A stretch of DNA of 8,188 nt from CAZVIJ01 sp964626735 (GCA_964626735.1 CAZVIJ010000064.1:1-8188), one strand, 5' to 3'; shown: positions 1 through 6,584, counted from the stretch's first letter. Numbers and translations are program-made. The notes: generated by a model from the letters alone, not told the origin.

Positions 1-1422
1 GTAGTAGGTTCCGCTTTTGTTGATCAATGTCCCTTGTGCTGACCCAGTCGCATCGTGCCACGAGTTTGCGGGTTTCCGCAAAAGGGGCGGGTCGCCTGCC
101 GTGGATGCTTTCGTCGATCCGTCGCCTCGAAGCCGGGTAAAAGGTCCGTAGGGGCTGTCCGAAATTGCAAGTCCTAGCGTGTAGTATTTATCTGAACCGC
201 CGGTCCAACCGGGGACCCGATACAATTCTGCCTTATTCTGACTTGCCGTATCGTCGGCGCCGAAGTAGTTCTCTGCGCCAAGATAGTAGTTGTAGTACAT
301 CTTTCCGACTTGGAAAACAGTCGCTGCGCAACTGCATCCCTTTTCCCAGTTGCGGATCGCACCGCTGTAGTTTACCAATCCCATTTTCTTCCACGGGCCT
401 TTTGGATGTGAAGCTACCGCAACGGCCGTTCGCCAATTGGTATGCGCATCCGAGGCATCATAATAGAGATAGTAGAGATTGCCGAATTTGTTGATAAAGG
501 CATCTCGCATGCCGAACCCATCGAAGCCGCTTCGGAAGGTATCCCACATATTATTTTCCCCAATGGTCCAAACATGGTCTTTCAAGATCGCCATATGGTA
601 CGACGGTTTGTAGGACACCGCGTAGATCCCAACCTTATCGAGGGGCGGATACATTTCGTATTTGCCTAATGCGACCCAGCGGTATTCGAGCGTTTGCGGC
701 TCGCAAAATTGCCAAGACGCGGGAAGCGGAGCTGCGCACTGCATAGCGGCGCTCGACGGATTTACCCCGATAAGCCACAGTTTGTTACCCTTGAAATATA
801 CTTGCGAGTCGTTATCGAGCCACTGGAACTGATCAAACCCGAGCCCGTCGCTGAGTGGATGGCTCTTGGTTGTCGGGCTTGCGATCTTATCCCACTCGGC
901 TTTCCAATCTTTTCCGTTAACCATGCATGAGCCGGAGGCCGTTTTAACGAAGAGCATCCTTCCCGAGAAAGCATACTCGTCTCCGGTTCCGGGACGTACC
1001 GAATACGCGTTGATGCCTGCGAGCGGGAAATTGCTGCAAGAGCTCCATCGTTGACGCAAGCTGCCTAATGTCCATGTGTTTTTTCCAGCTAGCTTAATCC
1101 AGTATTGGTCGCCTTTCGTGGCAATTACATCGCCGTTCCCGAAAAAAGAAAGCGTCCTCAATGTCCCGTCCACAGGAGGACGGCCCGGCTGATCCCTCCA
1201 TCGCCAATCCAAATTCTCTCCCCGAGTGAGTACGGCGCCGATTTCTTGCTTACCGGCTGTTTTCCAGTCGTATTGCGAATATTGCGTAGACGCGAAATTC
1301 CTCAGATCGAATGTCATCTTGCCGCTCAATACAAGTGCGCTCAATAGCGTAACCATTAGAAGGAAAACGCAAGATACTGCAATAAGCGCTTTCTTATATC
1401 TCCGAAAAAAATTCCCAACCAT
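1..1422 (-). CDS. Membrane-anchored beta-propeller protein, GH43-like superfamily (partial, C-terminus off the left edge)
   Basis: I read this frame codon by codon and it is open for 474 codons from ATG 1422 to base 1, so the gene continues outside the window. Residues about 11-33 form one hydrophobic helix after a basic N-terminus (RRYKK), which fits a signal anchor with the rest outside the membrane. From about residue 280 the protein shows features of five-bladed propeller glycosidases: an RD pair (R306-D307) followed by GNLYYLYYDAS, two blade strands of the type AVAVASHPKGPW (333-344) and GLAISDSPYGPF (417-428), and WHDATGSAQG near residue 455, recalling the G/H-rich turn before the last blade. 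I infer a surface carbohydrate-binding or carbohydrate-cleaving protein. The catalytic acids cannot be assigned with certainty, and RDA replaces the usual RDP, so a non-enzymatic propeller is possible. The start is supported by a promoter whose -10 lies 6 bases before the ATG. Confidence 0.75.
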   Translation of the reverse strand, partial: MVGNFFRRYKKALIAVSCVFLLMVTLLSALVLSGKMTFDLRNFASTQYSQYDWKTAGKQEIGAVLTRGENLDWRWRDQPGRPPVDGTLRTLSFFGNGDVIATKGDQYWIKLAGKNTWTLGSLRQRWSSCSNFPLAGINAYSVRPGTGDEYAFSGRMLFVKTASGSCMVNGKDWKAEWDKIASPTTKSHPLSDGLGFDQFQWLDNDSQVYFKGNKLWLIGVNPSSAAMQCAAPLPASWQFCEPQTLEYRWVALGKYEMYPPLDKVGIYAVSYKPSYHMAILKDHVWTIGENNMWDTFRSGFDGFGMRDAFINKFGNLYYLYYDASDAHTNWRTAVAVASHPKGPWKKMGLVNYSGAIRNWEKGCSCAATVFQVGKMYYNYYLGAENYFGADDTASQNKAELYRVPGWTGGSDKYYTLGLAISDSPYGPFTRLRGDGSTKASTAGDPPLLRKPANSWHDATGSAQGTLINKSGTYY

Positions 1423-1428
1423 TAAACC

Positions 1429-1456
1429 AGTATAGGATTACCGAGCACCGCGTCAA
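1429..1456 (-). promoter_or_regulatory. Promoter of the propeller gene, leaderless layout
   Basis: On the minus strand TTGACG (1456-1451) is followed after 16 bases by TATACT (1434-1429), close to the sigma-70 consensus. Only six bases separate the -10 hexamer from ATG 1422, so transcription should begin at or next to the A of the start codon. No Shine-Dalgarno sequence is present. This is the best-supported -35/-10 pair in the window. Confidence 0.65.
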
Positions 1457-1484
1457 CGACCTTTATCAACTGCAAAAAGAACAC

Positions 1485-1490
1485 TATAAT
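1485..1490 (+). promoter_or_regulatory. -10 element of the 1500 gene, leaderless layout
   Basis: A perfect TATAAT lies nine bases before ATG 1500. A start site about seven bases downstream would leave a leader of only zero to three bases. The -35 position (about 1462-1467, TTTATC) matches the consensus poorly. This element faces the minus-strand promoter at 1429-1456 inside a 77-bp divergent region. Confidence 0.55.
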
Positions 1491-1499
1491 GCTCAAGTT

Positions 1500-1841
1500 A
1501 TGGACAAACTCTACCGTTCAACCGTTGAAGGGTTAACCACGCTTGGACTTTTCACCTTACTGGTATTAGCCGCAGCAAGGGGCGAACATTCTCGTATAGC
1601 ATCGGTGCCGTATATTCCAGAGACTCCCGTTGACCGGGATGCGATCGCATACGTATTCTCGTCTGCCATCAATCCGTACCCGAACAGAAATGCGGAAGCG
1701 GCTGCCCCTGAGAAACCTTGGGATCCAATGGCATACGCGTTACGGCCCCATTACCGGTTGCGATTCACCTCAACCGTGAATGCCGGATATTATTCCGGCT
1801 ACGATTGGCTCAGAGAGCATTCAAGTCAATTGCTCCCCTAA
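1500..1841 (+). CDS. Small anchored or exported protein of unknown function (113 aa)
   Basis: I do not recognise a family. The N-terminus (MDKLYRSTVE) is followed by a hydrophobic stretch at residues 11-27 that ends in AAARGEH, which could be a signal peptide or a single anchor. The remaining 85 residues contain proline-rich patches and several tyrosines (NAGYYSGYDWLREH, residues 94-106) and look extracytoplasmic. The gene stands alone between a divergent promoter and the 1897 gene, 55 bp upstream of it. The ATG at 1500 is favoured by the TATAAT nine bases before it. Its being a real gene rests mainly on this promoter and the membrane segment, because the length is modest and no domain is visible. 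Confidence 0.6.
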   Translation: MDKLYRSTVEGLTTLGLFTLLVLAAARGEHSRIASVPYIPETPVDRDAIAYVFSSAINPYPNRNAEAAAPEKPWDPMAYALRPHYRLRFTSTVNAGYYSGYDWLREHSSQLLP

Positions 1842-1860
1842 TGCTTGGGTGCCTAGGGGG
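1834..1860 (+). terminator. Weak candidate terminator after the 1500 gene
   Basis: CCCCTA (1835-1840) pairs with TAGGGG (1854-1859) around a 13-base loop, and the right arm is followed by a moderately T-rich stretch (ATTGTTTTC). The arm overlaps the TAA stop at 1839-1841. The loop is long and the U-tract is interrupted, so this is tentative. Confidence 0.2.
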
Positions 1861-1861
1861 A

Positions 1862-1891
1862 TTGTTTTCGGTACCAGATTTTTTCTATTAT
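1862..1891 (+). promoter_or_regulatory. Promoter of the M23-like gene, leaderless layout
   Basis: TTGTTT (1862-1867) and TATTAT (1886-1891) are 18 bases apart, and the -10 lies five bases before ATG 1897. No ribosome-binding sequence precedes the ATG. This spacing is the shortest in the set, so the transcript would start very close to or at the start codon. Confidence 0.45.
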
Positions 1892-1896
1892 GAAGT

Positions 1897-3315
1897 ATGA
1901 TCCCGTACTTGAAACAGAATAAGCTATTGGCCGTCGCGCTTACCGTCGCGGTAATCGTTCTCGTCGTAGCGAGCGGATTCCTGGCGATGACGCTGAGGAA
2001 CAGCAAAAGTAATACCGAAGACCCTTCGGTTCAGAACGATCAGCGTATTCTTCAGGAACAAGAGACTCGCATGACAACGCAGCCTACGATTCCTACTTCA
2101 ACAACCCCCGAAAACCAAAACGGATCGGGTGGGCAAGGGGATCTCGGAGATGTAAATTCAACCGATCCCGTACAAGTGGGGAAAGCGTTATCAGGCGGCA
2201 ACTGCTCAGGAACCGGAAGCAAGCCGTTGACATACGCGCCTATGAAAACCGAGCAGATGAGCGTGATTATCCCATACGGATTGATGGCGGCGGGGCATGT
2301 GACGCCGATCGATCACCAATATTATTGGGGGAAAGATCAAATGGGAAACGCAGATATGTACGATGTTCTGGCTCCCGCGGACGGCACGATCGTGGAGCTC
2401 GATTATCGGGATCGATCACAAGAGAATGCTAAGGTAAAAGGCGACTACCGCGGCGTGATCTCATATTCGTGCACCTTCTTTACGTATTTCGATTTGGCGA
2501 CTAGCCTGAGCCCGGAGATTACGGCGAAACTCGACAAAGGCTGGGAGTCGAAGCAAGTTATCCATACGAATATTCCCGTAAAGGCAGGCCAGGTAATCGG
2601 CAAAGTTGGCGGACAGTCTCTGGATTTTGCGGTCTGGGATACCACCGTTACGCTCAAAAATCTATTGGTACCCGTCGCCTACAACAACAAGGAGCCGTGG
2701 AAGATCCATACCGCGCCACCGCTAAAATACTTCAGCGAGTCGGTTAAGGCTAAAATACTTCCGCGGTATGCGAACCAATCTTTGAAAACTGACGGAACGA
2801 TCGATCAAGATGTCGACGGATCGGCAGCCGGCAATTGGTTCCTCGAGGGCACTAACGGCTATGTGAAAATCAGCGCGTACGGCACACCGGAGGAGTCAAC
2901 GCCATACTACTCGAGCCATTTGTCTTTTGCCCACGATCATGTCGATCCGAACGGCTGGGTCTTCTCTTCAGGCGACGTGAACGGCCAACCGCAACAGTTT
3001 GCAATTAAGAATCCTTCCGTACTACCTGATGCATTGAAACCCGGTGCAGCACCAACTAAGTACGAAATCGCCCAGTGGAACCATGCAGACGATAAAGGAA
3101 CTTCATGGGTCGGCAGGGGACCGGCAGCTTCGATCATGATGGTTCCGGGTATATCTAAGGGAACCGTGCTCGTTCAGATGCTGGAAGGGCGTAAAGTTAA
3201 GGTCGAAGTATTCCTGAACAAGACACTGTCGCAAGTGAGCGGTTTTACCGCCAATGCGAAGCTCTATACGAGAGGCGATGGAGCACGGATGTTAATGTCG
3301 AATACGGCGTACTGA
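1897..3315 (+). CDS. Membrane-anchored protein with a degenerate M23/LytM-like domain (472 aa)
   Basis: The N-terminus has one hydrophobic anchor (residues 9-32). A low-complexity linker rich in T, Q, N, S and G follows to about residue 110. The central part, roughly 120-250, follows the order of an M23 (lysostaphin-type) beta-sheet domain: GHVTPIDHQYYW (133-144), then VLAPADGTIVEL (157-168), then PVKAGQVIGKVGGQSLDFAVWD (starting at 227). In active M23 peptidases the last motif is HLHFE with an HxH zinc ligand. Here it is SLDFAV, so that metal site is missing, although H134, D139 and H140 remain. I infer a binding or structural role, or a different chemistry, in the cell envelope rather than a classical peptidoglycan endopeptidase. 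The C-terminal 200 residues include an Asp-rich loop (DGTIDQDVDG, 299-308) and HLSFAHDHVDP (341-351), and I do not assign them to a family. The gene ends with TGA. Confidence 0.75.
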   Translation: MIPYLKQNKLLAVALTVAVIVLVVASGFLAMTLRNSKSNTEDPSVQNDQRILQEQETRMTTQPTIPTSTTPENQNGSGGQGDLGDVNSTDPVQVGKALSGGNCSGTGSKPLTYAPMKTEQMSVIIPYGLMAAGHVTPIDHQYYWGKDQMGNADMYDVLAPADGTIVELDYRDRSQENAKVKGDYRGVISYSCTFFTYFDLATSLSPEITAKLDKGWESKQVIHTNIPVKAGQVIGKVGGQSLDFAVWDTTVTLKNLLVPVAYNNKEPWKIHTAPPLKYFSESVKAKILPRYANQSLKTDGTIDQDVDGSAAGNWFLEGTNGYVKISAYGTPEESTPYYSSHLSFAHDHVDPNGWVFSSGDVNGQPQQFAIKNPSVLPDALKPGAAPTKYEIAQWNHADDKGTSWVGRGPAASIMMVPGISKGTVLVQMLEGRKVKVEVFLNKTLSQVSGFTANAKLYTRGDGARMLMSNTAY

Positions 3316-3326
3316 ACCGTCGGTCC

Positions 3327-3366
3327 ATTACGATTGCGCAAGAGACGATCTTGCGTAATCGGTAAT
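3327..3366. terminator. Long hairpin at the convergent 3' ends, possible bidirectional terminator
   Basis: The left arm 3327-3343 pairs with the right arm 3349-3366 around a five-base loop (GACGA), with one bulged base and one G-T pair in about 17 paired positions. It starts 12 bases after the TGA of the plus-strand M23-like gene and contains the last codons and the TAA (3328-3330) of the minus-strand gene. Neither side has a clear U-tract, so intrinsic termination is uncertain. Position and symmetry still suggest a shared 3'-end structure. Confidence 0.45.
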
Positions 3367-4443
3367 GTTCAGAATCATCCATGCGCGAAGTATCTTGCTG
3401 CGCCGGAACCATTCCCGGTCATCGCCGATATCCTCGCGTTCCTTTTTGAGTCGAAGAATTAACGATGCGGTCAATGTACTTTTCGCGAAATTCTCGAGCG
3501 CTTCTTCGTACAAGTTTGGATCGCCCTTCGAAAAGTGCTCGATAATTTCGGAATCGAGCATTCCTTGGTGCGAAAGCTCAACATATTCGGCGAGGAACTT
3601 CAAAGGCGGTAGCGCTCTCGGCGGCATGAAATCGATAAGCGATAGCTCGGTAAAGAACGATTGGGCTTCGAGAAATAATTGCAGCGTCTGTTCCTGCTTT
3701 CGAAGACCCGATCTGAATTTATTGACCCGTTGTTCTGGAGTATTGGCAAATTGTGACTCGAGAGGAAACCCTTCAGCGTAAAATCGGTAGAAAGCATTCA
3801 TGAACGGCAACGCGAGGTACTTCGGTAGTTCGCCTGCAGGTTTACCTTTCTGCAGCGAGGAAAGCAATATTCGCTTGCGTTCTTCGTACGGCAGGGTATC
3901 CCAATTGCTCCTGATCGCGAATAGCCGGCATTTGTTGAACAAATCTTTTCCATCGCCTTGTCCCTGCGAATAAATATGCGATAGCCTTGCTTCGTCCTTC
4001 AGCAAAGCCACGAAAGCATCCATATCTGCAATAGCTCCCTCTATACCGCGATCGTACACATACGCGGCCCGTATTTGATATGAGGCATTGGTAGAGCTGC
4101 CGAAAACCAGTTGGTCGTAAATTTTCATGATGACGTGGTAATCGTACGGTTTCCCCTCCTGCGCGATCAGTTCTCCGATTTCAACATCGGTGCGTCCTTC
4201 AACATGAAGCTTAAGCAAGGGAATCAATCCACGGCCGATACGCGGATACTGGTACGGCGGATCTGCTTGCAAATCTTCGAGCATTTGCGCGGCTATCGTA
4301 CGCGATGCGAACCGTTCCAGCTTATTGAGAGTCTCCGCGATATCGTGTTTGCTCTGGAAGACTTCCTTATCGGCTTCAATGCTTTGCTTCCCAGCAAGTA
4401 TCATGAGTATGAAAAGCGATTGCGCTATGTCGGTCCGCCTCAA
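3328..4443 (-). CDS. Helical protein with HTH-like segments, in frame with the upstream sigma factor (371 aa)
   Basis: I do not recognise a family. The predicted chain is almost entirely helical, charged and cytoplasmic in character. Two segments resemble the helix-turn-helix of sigma region 4: VEGRTDVEIGELIAQ (81-95) and SHQGMLDSEIIEHF (291-304). Both recall LEGHTQHEIAKRLG in the upstream sigma factor. The listed start is TTG 4443, chosen only because it is the first usual start codon after the upstream stop. It has no Shine-Dalgarno sequence and no -10 at the leaderless distance. The frame is open for 14 more codons upstream until the TAG that ends the sigma gene, and the sigma gene is in this same frame. 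It may be a separate gene with an unclear start, the rear half of a larger protein made by stop readthrough, or the remnant of a gene split by a nonsense mutation. Its last codons form one arm of the hairpin at 3327-3366. Confidence 0.65.
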   Translation of the reverse strand: MRRTDIAQSLFILMILAGKQSIEADKEVFQSKHDIAETLNKLERFASRTIAAQMLEDLQADPPYQYPRIGRGLIPLLKLHVEGRTDVEIGELIAQEGKPYDYHVIMKIYDQLVFGSSTNASYQIRAAYVYDRGIEGAIADMDAFVALLKDEARLSHIYSQGQGDGKDLFNKCRLFAIRSNWDTLPYEERKRILLSSLQKGKPAGELPKYLALPFMNAFYRFYAEGFPLESQFANTPEQRVNKFRSGLRKQEQTLQLFLEAQSFFTELSLIDFMPPRALPPLKFLAEYVELSHQGMLDSEIIEHFSKGDPNLYEEALENFAKSTLTASLILRLKKEREDIGDDREWFRRSKILRAWMILNITDYARSSLAQS

Positions 4444-4488
4444 GATTGTCGATTTGCTGCTTCGGTCGAGTCCGGCGATGAGCGGCTA
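4444..4488 (-). other. In-frame TAG and 14-codon sense spacer joining two ORFs
   Basis: The sigma gene ends at TAG (4488-4486 on the minus strand). The next 14 codons (4485-4444), read in the same frame, contain no stop and lead directly into the TTG at 4443. Removing this one TAG would give a continuous reading frame of about 712 codons from 5466 to 3328. The spacer encodes PLIAGLDRSSKSTI. The context of the stop is GTG TAG CCG. Confidence 0.7.
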
Positions 4489-5466
4489 CACGCTCTCGTA
4501 CTCGGGAACCTCGGTAACGCCGATAAGATCGAGGATTTCGGAAAGTCTGCTTTGGGGATCACGCCTCAGCTGATGTAACGCAACCTTGCTCGGCTGCAGT
4601 ACATCGGTCCATTCTGTGAATAGAACGGGGATATGCGCAAGCGGTGTTTTCCTGAGTATACGGATGACTGCTTGCTTCGCAGGAAGTACCCAAGACCGAT
4701 CGGCATTCGTACCTCTTGTGTCTTTCTTCGTATGATCGATCAACAGCTTGAGCGATTCGATAACGAGGTTTTGCCGATACAATTCCCGCTCGAGTGGCGA
4801 AGCGGATAACTCCGAAGCATCAACGAGCTGACCGCTTTCGTCCGTTTCGGTTCCTATCCCCATCGACTGCAACATACGCCGTGCGCGAAATACCTGACCG
4901 CGCACCGTGACCTCTTTTATTCCGAGCCGCTTCGCGATTTCATGTTGCGTATGTCCTTCAAGCAGTAGTTCGAGAGGAATGCGGTACGTATCTGGTAACT
5001 TCGAAACCGCCGATCGTACTTCGTCGACCGCGAGTTTCGAACTGGCCTCAGTTTCTGCTGACGACCCGACTCGTGCCTGCTCTGCCTGCACATTGATGGT
5101 ATCGTCCTCGTTAACGAGGGGCTGATCGAAATTTCCTCGAGATCCGCCGCTCTTTCTCCTGAAGTTGTCGTAGCTCATATTTCTGGCGATCGTGTACAAC
5201 CATGCTACGGCGTTTTTATTGGAATCCAGCTGATCCCACCGTTCTACTACCCGTAAGAACACGTTTTGGGCCATCGACTCCGCGTCGCCGCCCCGCCGAT
5301 CCCAGCCATGCGTGCGAAAAAGACCGGCGATACGATCGAAATAGTTGGAATACAAGCTCTCGATGGTGACCGGCCCTGAATCTGCTTCTAGGTATTCGAA
5401 GCCGGGCTCGACTAATTCAATATCGGCGGCGATATCTTGGGCTGTATTCGAATCTGGCAGGGACAT
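4486..5466 (-). CDS. ECF-type sigma-70 family RNA polymerase sigma factor with C-terminal extension (326 aa)
   Basis: Numbering is from ATG 5466. Residues about 35-106 match sigma region 2 (core binding and -10 recognition), with LYSNYFDRIAGLFR, ESMAQNVFLRVVERW and AVAWLYTIARNMSYDNFRR in order. Residues about 148-200 match region 4, the -35-reading helix-turn-helix, with LPDTYRIPLELLLEGHTQHE, then IAKRLG and TVRGQVFRARRML. An acidic linker lies between them. Typical ECF factors end near residue 200, but this one has about 125 further residues of predicted helix of unknown family. I prefer ATG 5466 to the upstream in-frame TTG at 5511 (which overlaps the previous stop by four bases) because TATACT lies eight bases before the ATG. 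No recognisable anti-sigma factor is adjacent. The ORF ends in TAG, and the same frame then continues into the 3328-4443 ORF. Confidence 0.85.
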   Translation of the reverse strand: MSLPDSNTAQDIAADIELVEPGFEYLEADSGPVTIESLYSNYFDRIAGLFRTHGWDRRGGDAESMAQNVFLRVVERWDQLDSNKNAVAWLYTIARNMSYDNFRRKSGGSRGNFDQPLVNEDDTINVQAEQARVGSSAETEASSKLAVDEVRSAVSKLPDTYRIPLELLLEGHTQHEIAKRLGIKEVTVRGQVFRARRMLQSMGIGTETDESGQLVDASELSASPLERELYRQNLVIESLKLLIDHTKKDTRGTNADRSWVLPAKQAVIRILRKTPLAHIPVLFTEWTDVLQPSKVALHQLRRDPQSRLSEILDLIGVTEVPEYESV

Positions 5467-5474
5467 TTCATACC

Positions 5475-5480
5475 AGTATA
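5475..5480 (-). promoter_or_regulatory. -10 element of the sigma factor gene
   Basis: TATACT on the minus strand lies eight bases before ATG 5466, the same arrangement seen at the other leaderless starts. I see no good -35. The element lies inside the longer TTG-started version of the ORF, which argues that the extra 15 N-terminal codons are not translated from this transcript. Confidence 0.45.
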
Positions 5481-5507
5481 GCATGGAGTCGGCATAGTTC
5501 CTGAGAC

Positions 5508-6071
5508 TCAATACGGGGGGCGGCCTGCATATGCTTCAAGTGCCCGCAGCATCTTCTCAGGACGCGCACCGATAAATCGCGGATCAAGGATTGCAAGCGT
5601 CGGCGGCGCAATAATGAGGTTCGTGCCAATCTCGCGGTCGCCGACAATCCCTTGGAACGCGGGAGCCAGCAACGGTTCGCGGTTCAAATCGAAATTGCCG
5701 GCGATAACGTATCGCCAATCGTGTAGTTGCTCATCTTGGTTCTGCCGGTCTCGAATCAATTCAATTTCCGTTAGCGGATCCGGACCGTTATTCGAAACCC
5801 ACACTACTACACCGTACGGTATGCCCGGTTGCGGACGCATTTGTATATCGAACACCGGAACACCATAGGGAGTGGCAATTACCGCCATCTGCATCTTTTG
5901 CACGAAACCGGCGAGAGGGGACGATGGAAATTCATTAGCTACGTCATACTCGTACGGCCCATCAACCGACTGGACGAGCTCTTCGGCGAAAAACAAATGG
6001 AGTAGGTCGTATCTTCCGATCATACGAGCCCGATCGATAATTTCTTTGGCGGGTACCTTCAGCAAGTTCAC
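5508..6071 (-). CDS. Protein of unknown function, possibly a degenerate EEP/CdtB-like domain (187 aa)
   Basis: The start is GTG 6071; two stops lie in frame just upstream (TAA TAA), so the N-terminus cannot extend far. A faint match to the endonuclease/exonuclease/phosphatase fold, of the cytolethal distending toxin B type, can be seen. QMAVIATPYG (61-70) precedes RPQPGIPYG (79-87). Next come W119 and VIAGNFDLNREPL (122-134), where EEP enzymes have hxGDFNxxP. NLIIAPP (151-157) and ILDPRF (161-166) end the series. The key residues differ: GDFN is GNFD, the His after the RP strand is absent, and no final SDH is present. I recalled this similarity by eye and did not compute it. If real, the protein is probably inactive. 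The gene lies 30 bp after the VOC gene and has no obvious promoter, so they are probably cotranscribed. Its TGA overlaps the rejected TTG start of the sigma gene. Confidence 0.6.
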   Translation of the reverse strand: MNLLKVPAKEIIDRARMIGRYDLLHLFFAEELVQSVDGPYEYDVANEFPSSPLAGFVQKMQMAVIATPYGVPVFDIQMRPQPGIPYGVVVWVSNNGPDPLTEIELIRDRQNQDEQLHDWRYVIAGNFDLNREPLLAPAFQGIVGDREIGTNLIIAPPTLAILDPRFIGARPEKMLRALEAYAGRPPY

Positions 6072-6101
6072 ACTAAACGGTGTAGCTGCTTATTACAAGG
6101 C

Positions 6102-6479
6102 TTACTTGGCATTCTCATCCACTTCGAAAAGTCCAAACGTGTTTCCCTCCGTGTCGAAAAAGTAACCCTGCCAGCATTTGCCGGGCACCGCGAACTTTTC
6201 AAGCGCAACCGCACCCCCTTGCTGAAGTATCTTTCCTGCAATCGCATCGTAATCCTCAACCTCCATTGAGCAGACGAATGCGTTTGTACCTTGCCCAGCT
6301 GAAGGCGCTTGGGTCGGTCGTTTCATGAGACCTCCGAAAAAGCCTTCAGTCTTGATTTCCCAATAGTCGATAGGAAGCGTAGGCGACTTCATGAAAACCC
6401 AATCGAAAACTTCGGAGTAAAATCGTATTGCCCGATCGGGATCGTCAGCTTGAATTTCGAAATAGCAAATATTGTTCAT
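6102..6479 (-). CDS. VOC (glyoxalase/bleomycin-resistance) family protein (125 aa)
   Basis: The length and pattern are those of a single-chain vicinal-oxygen-chelate protein made of two beta-alpha-beta-beta-beta halves. The first half has YFEIQADDPDRAIRFYSEVFDW (starting at residue 6), then YWEIKTEGFFGGLMKRP (39-55). The second half has FVCSMEVEDYDAIAGKILQQGG (starting at 68), and CWQGYFFDTEGNTFGLFEVDE (starting at 102). E8 and E119 sit where VOC enzymes place metal ligands, but the first His of classic glyoxalase I is absent. The substrate cannot be told from the sequence; this subgroup is often annotated as glyoxalase-like and may be cytoplasmic and dimeric. It is the first gene of the minus-strand run, divergent from the 6593 gene, and its ATG follows a -10-like sequence. 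Confidence 0.85.
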   Translation of the reverse strand: MNNICYFEIQADDPDRAIRFYSEVFDWVFMKSPTLPIDYWEIKTEGFFGGLMKRPTQAPSAGQGTNAFVCSMEVEDYDAIAGKILQQGGAVALEKFAVPGKCWQGYFFDTEGNTFGLFEVDENAK

Positions 6480-6485
6480 ACTTCG

Positions 6486-6493
6486 ATTCTATA
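6486..6493 (-). promoter_or_regulatory. Probable -10 element of the VOC gene
   Basis: On the minus strand the sequence TATAGAAT holds two overlapping -10-like hexamers, TATAGA and TAGAAT, ending eight and six bases before ATG 6479. No convincing -35 is present. The distance fits the leaderless pattern, but the hexamers are weaker than at the other genes. Confidence 0.35.
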
Positions 6494-6511
6494 CATTACG
6501 TACCCCGAGTC

Positions 6512-6525
6512 GAGTGATGCCACTC
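6512..6525. repeat. Small inverted repeat in the divergent region
   Basis: GAGTG (6512-6516) and CACTC (6521-6525) form a perfect five-base inverted repeat around ATGC, between the two divergent genes. A second imperfect palindrome, GTGACCCTTATCAC, lies at 6543-6556. Either could be an operator, but both are short enough to arise by chance. Confidence 0.2.
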
Positions 6526-6578
6526 ACTATCGTACAGGCTCTGTGACCCTTATCACCGCAGGAACGCCGATCTCATCG

Positions 6579-6584
6579 GATAAT
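6579..6584 (+). promoter_or_regulatory. -10 element of the 6593 gene
   Basis: GATAAT lies eight bases before ATG 6593, matching the consensus in five of six positions. No -35 at the proper distance is evident, and no Shine-Dalgarno sequence is present. Confidence 0.4.

Noticed and set aside
165..1435. Several plus-strand ORFs of 60-110 codons across the left end
   Set aside because: All overlap the continuous 474-codon minus-strand frame, which has clear protein features, and none has its own -10 or a recognisable domain.
3365..3781. 138-codon plus-strand ORF
   Set aside because: It is antisense to the 3328-4443 gene, with a serine/arginine-rich composition typical of a shadow frame.
4111..4578. 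155-codon plus-strand ORF
   Set aside because: It is antisense to the helical ORF and spans the TAG junction; its translation shows no domain, and I see no start signal of the type found at the other genes.
5467..5511. TTG 5511 as the sigma factor start
   Set aside because: It would overlap the previous stop by four bases, but TATACT sits eight bases before ATG 5466, matching the other starts, and sigma region 2 begins well after that ATG.
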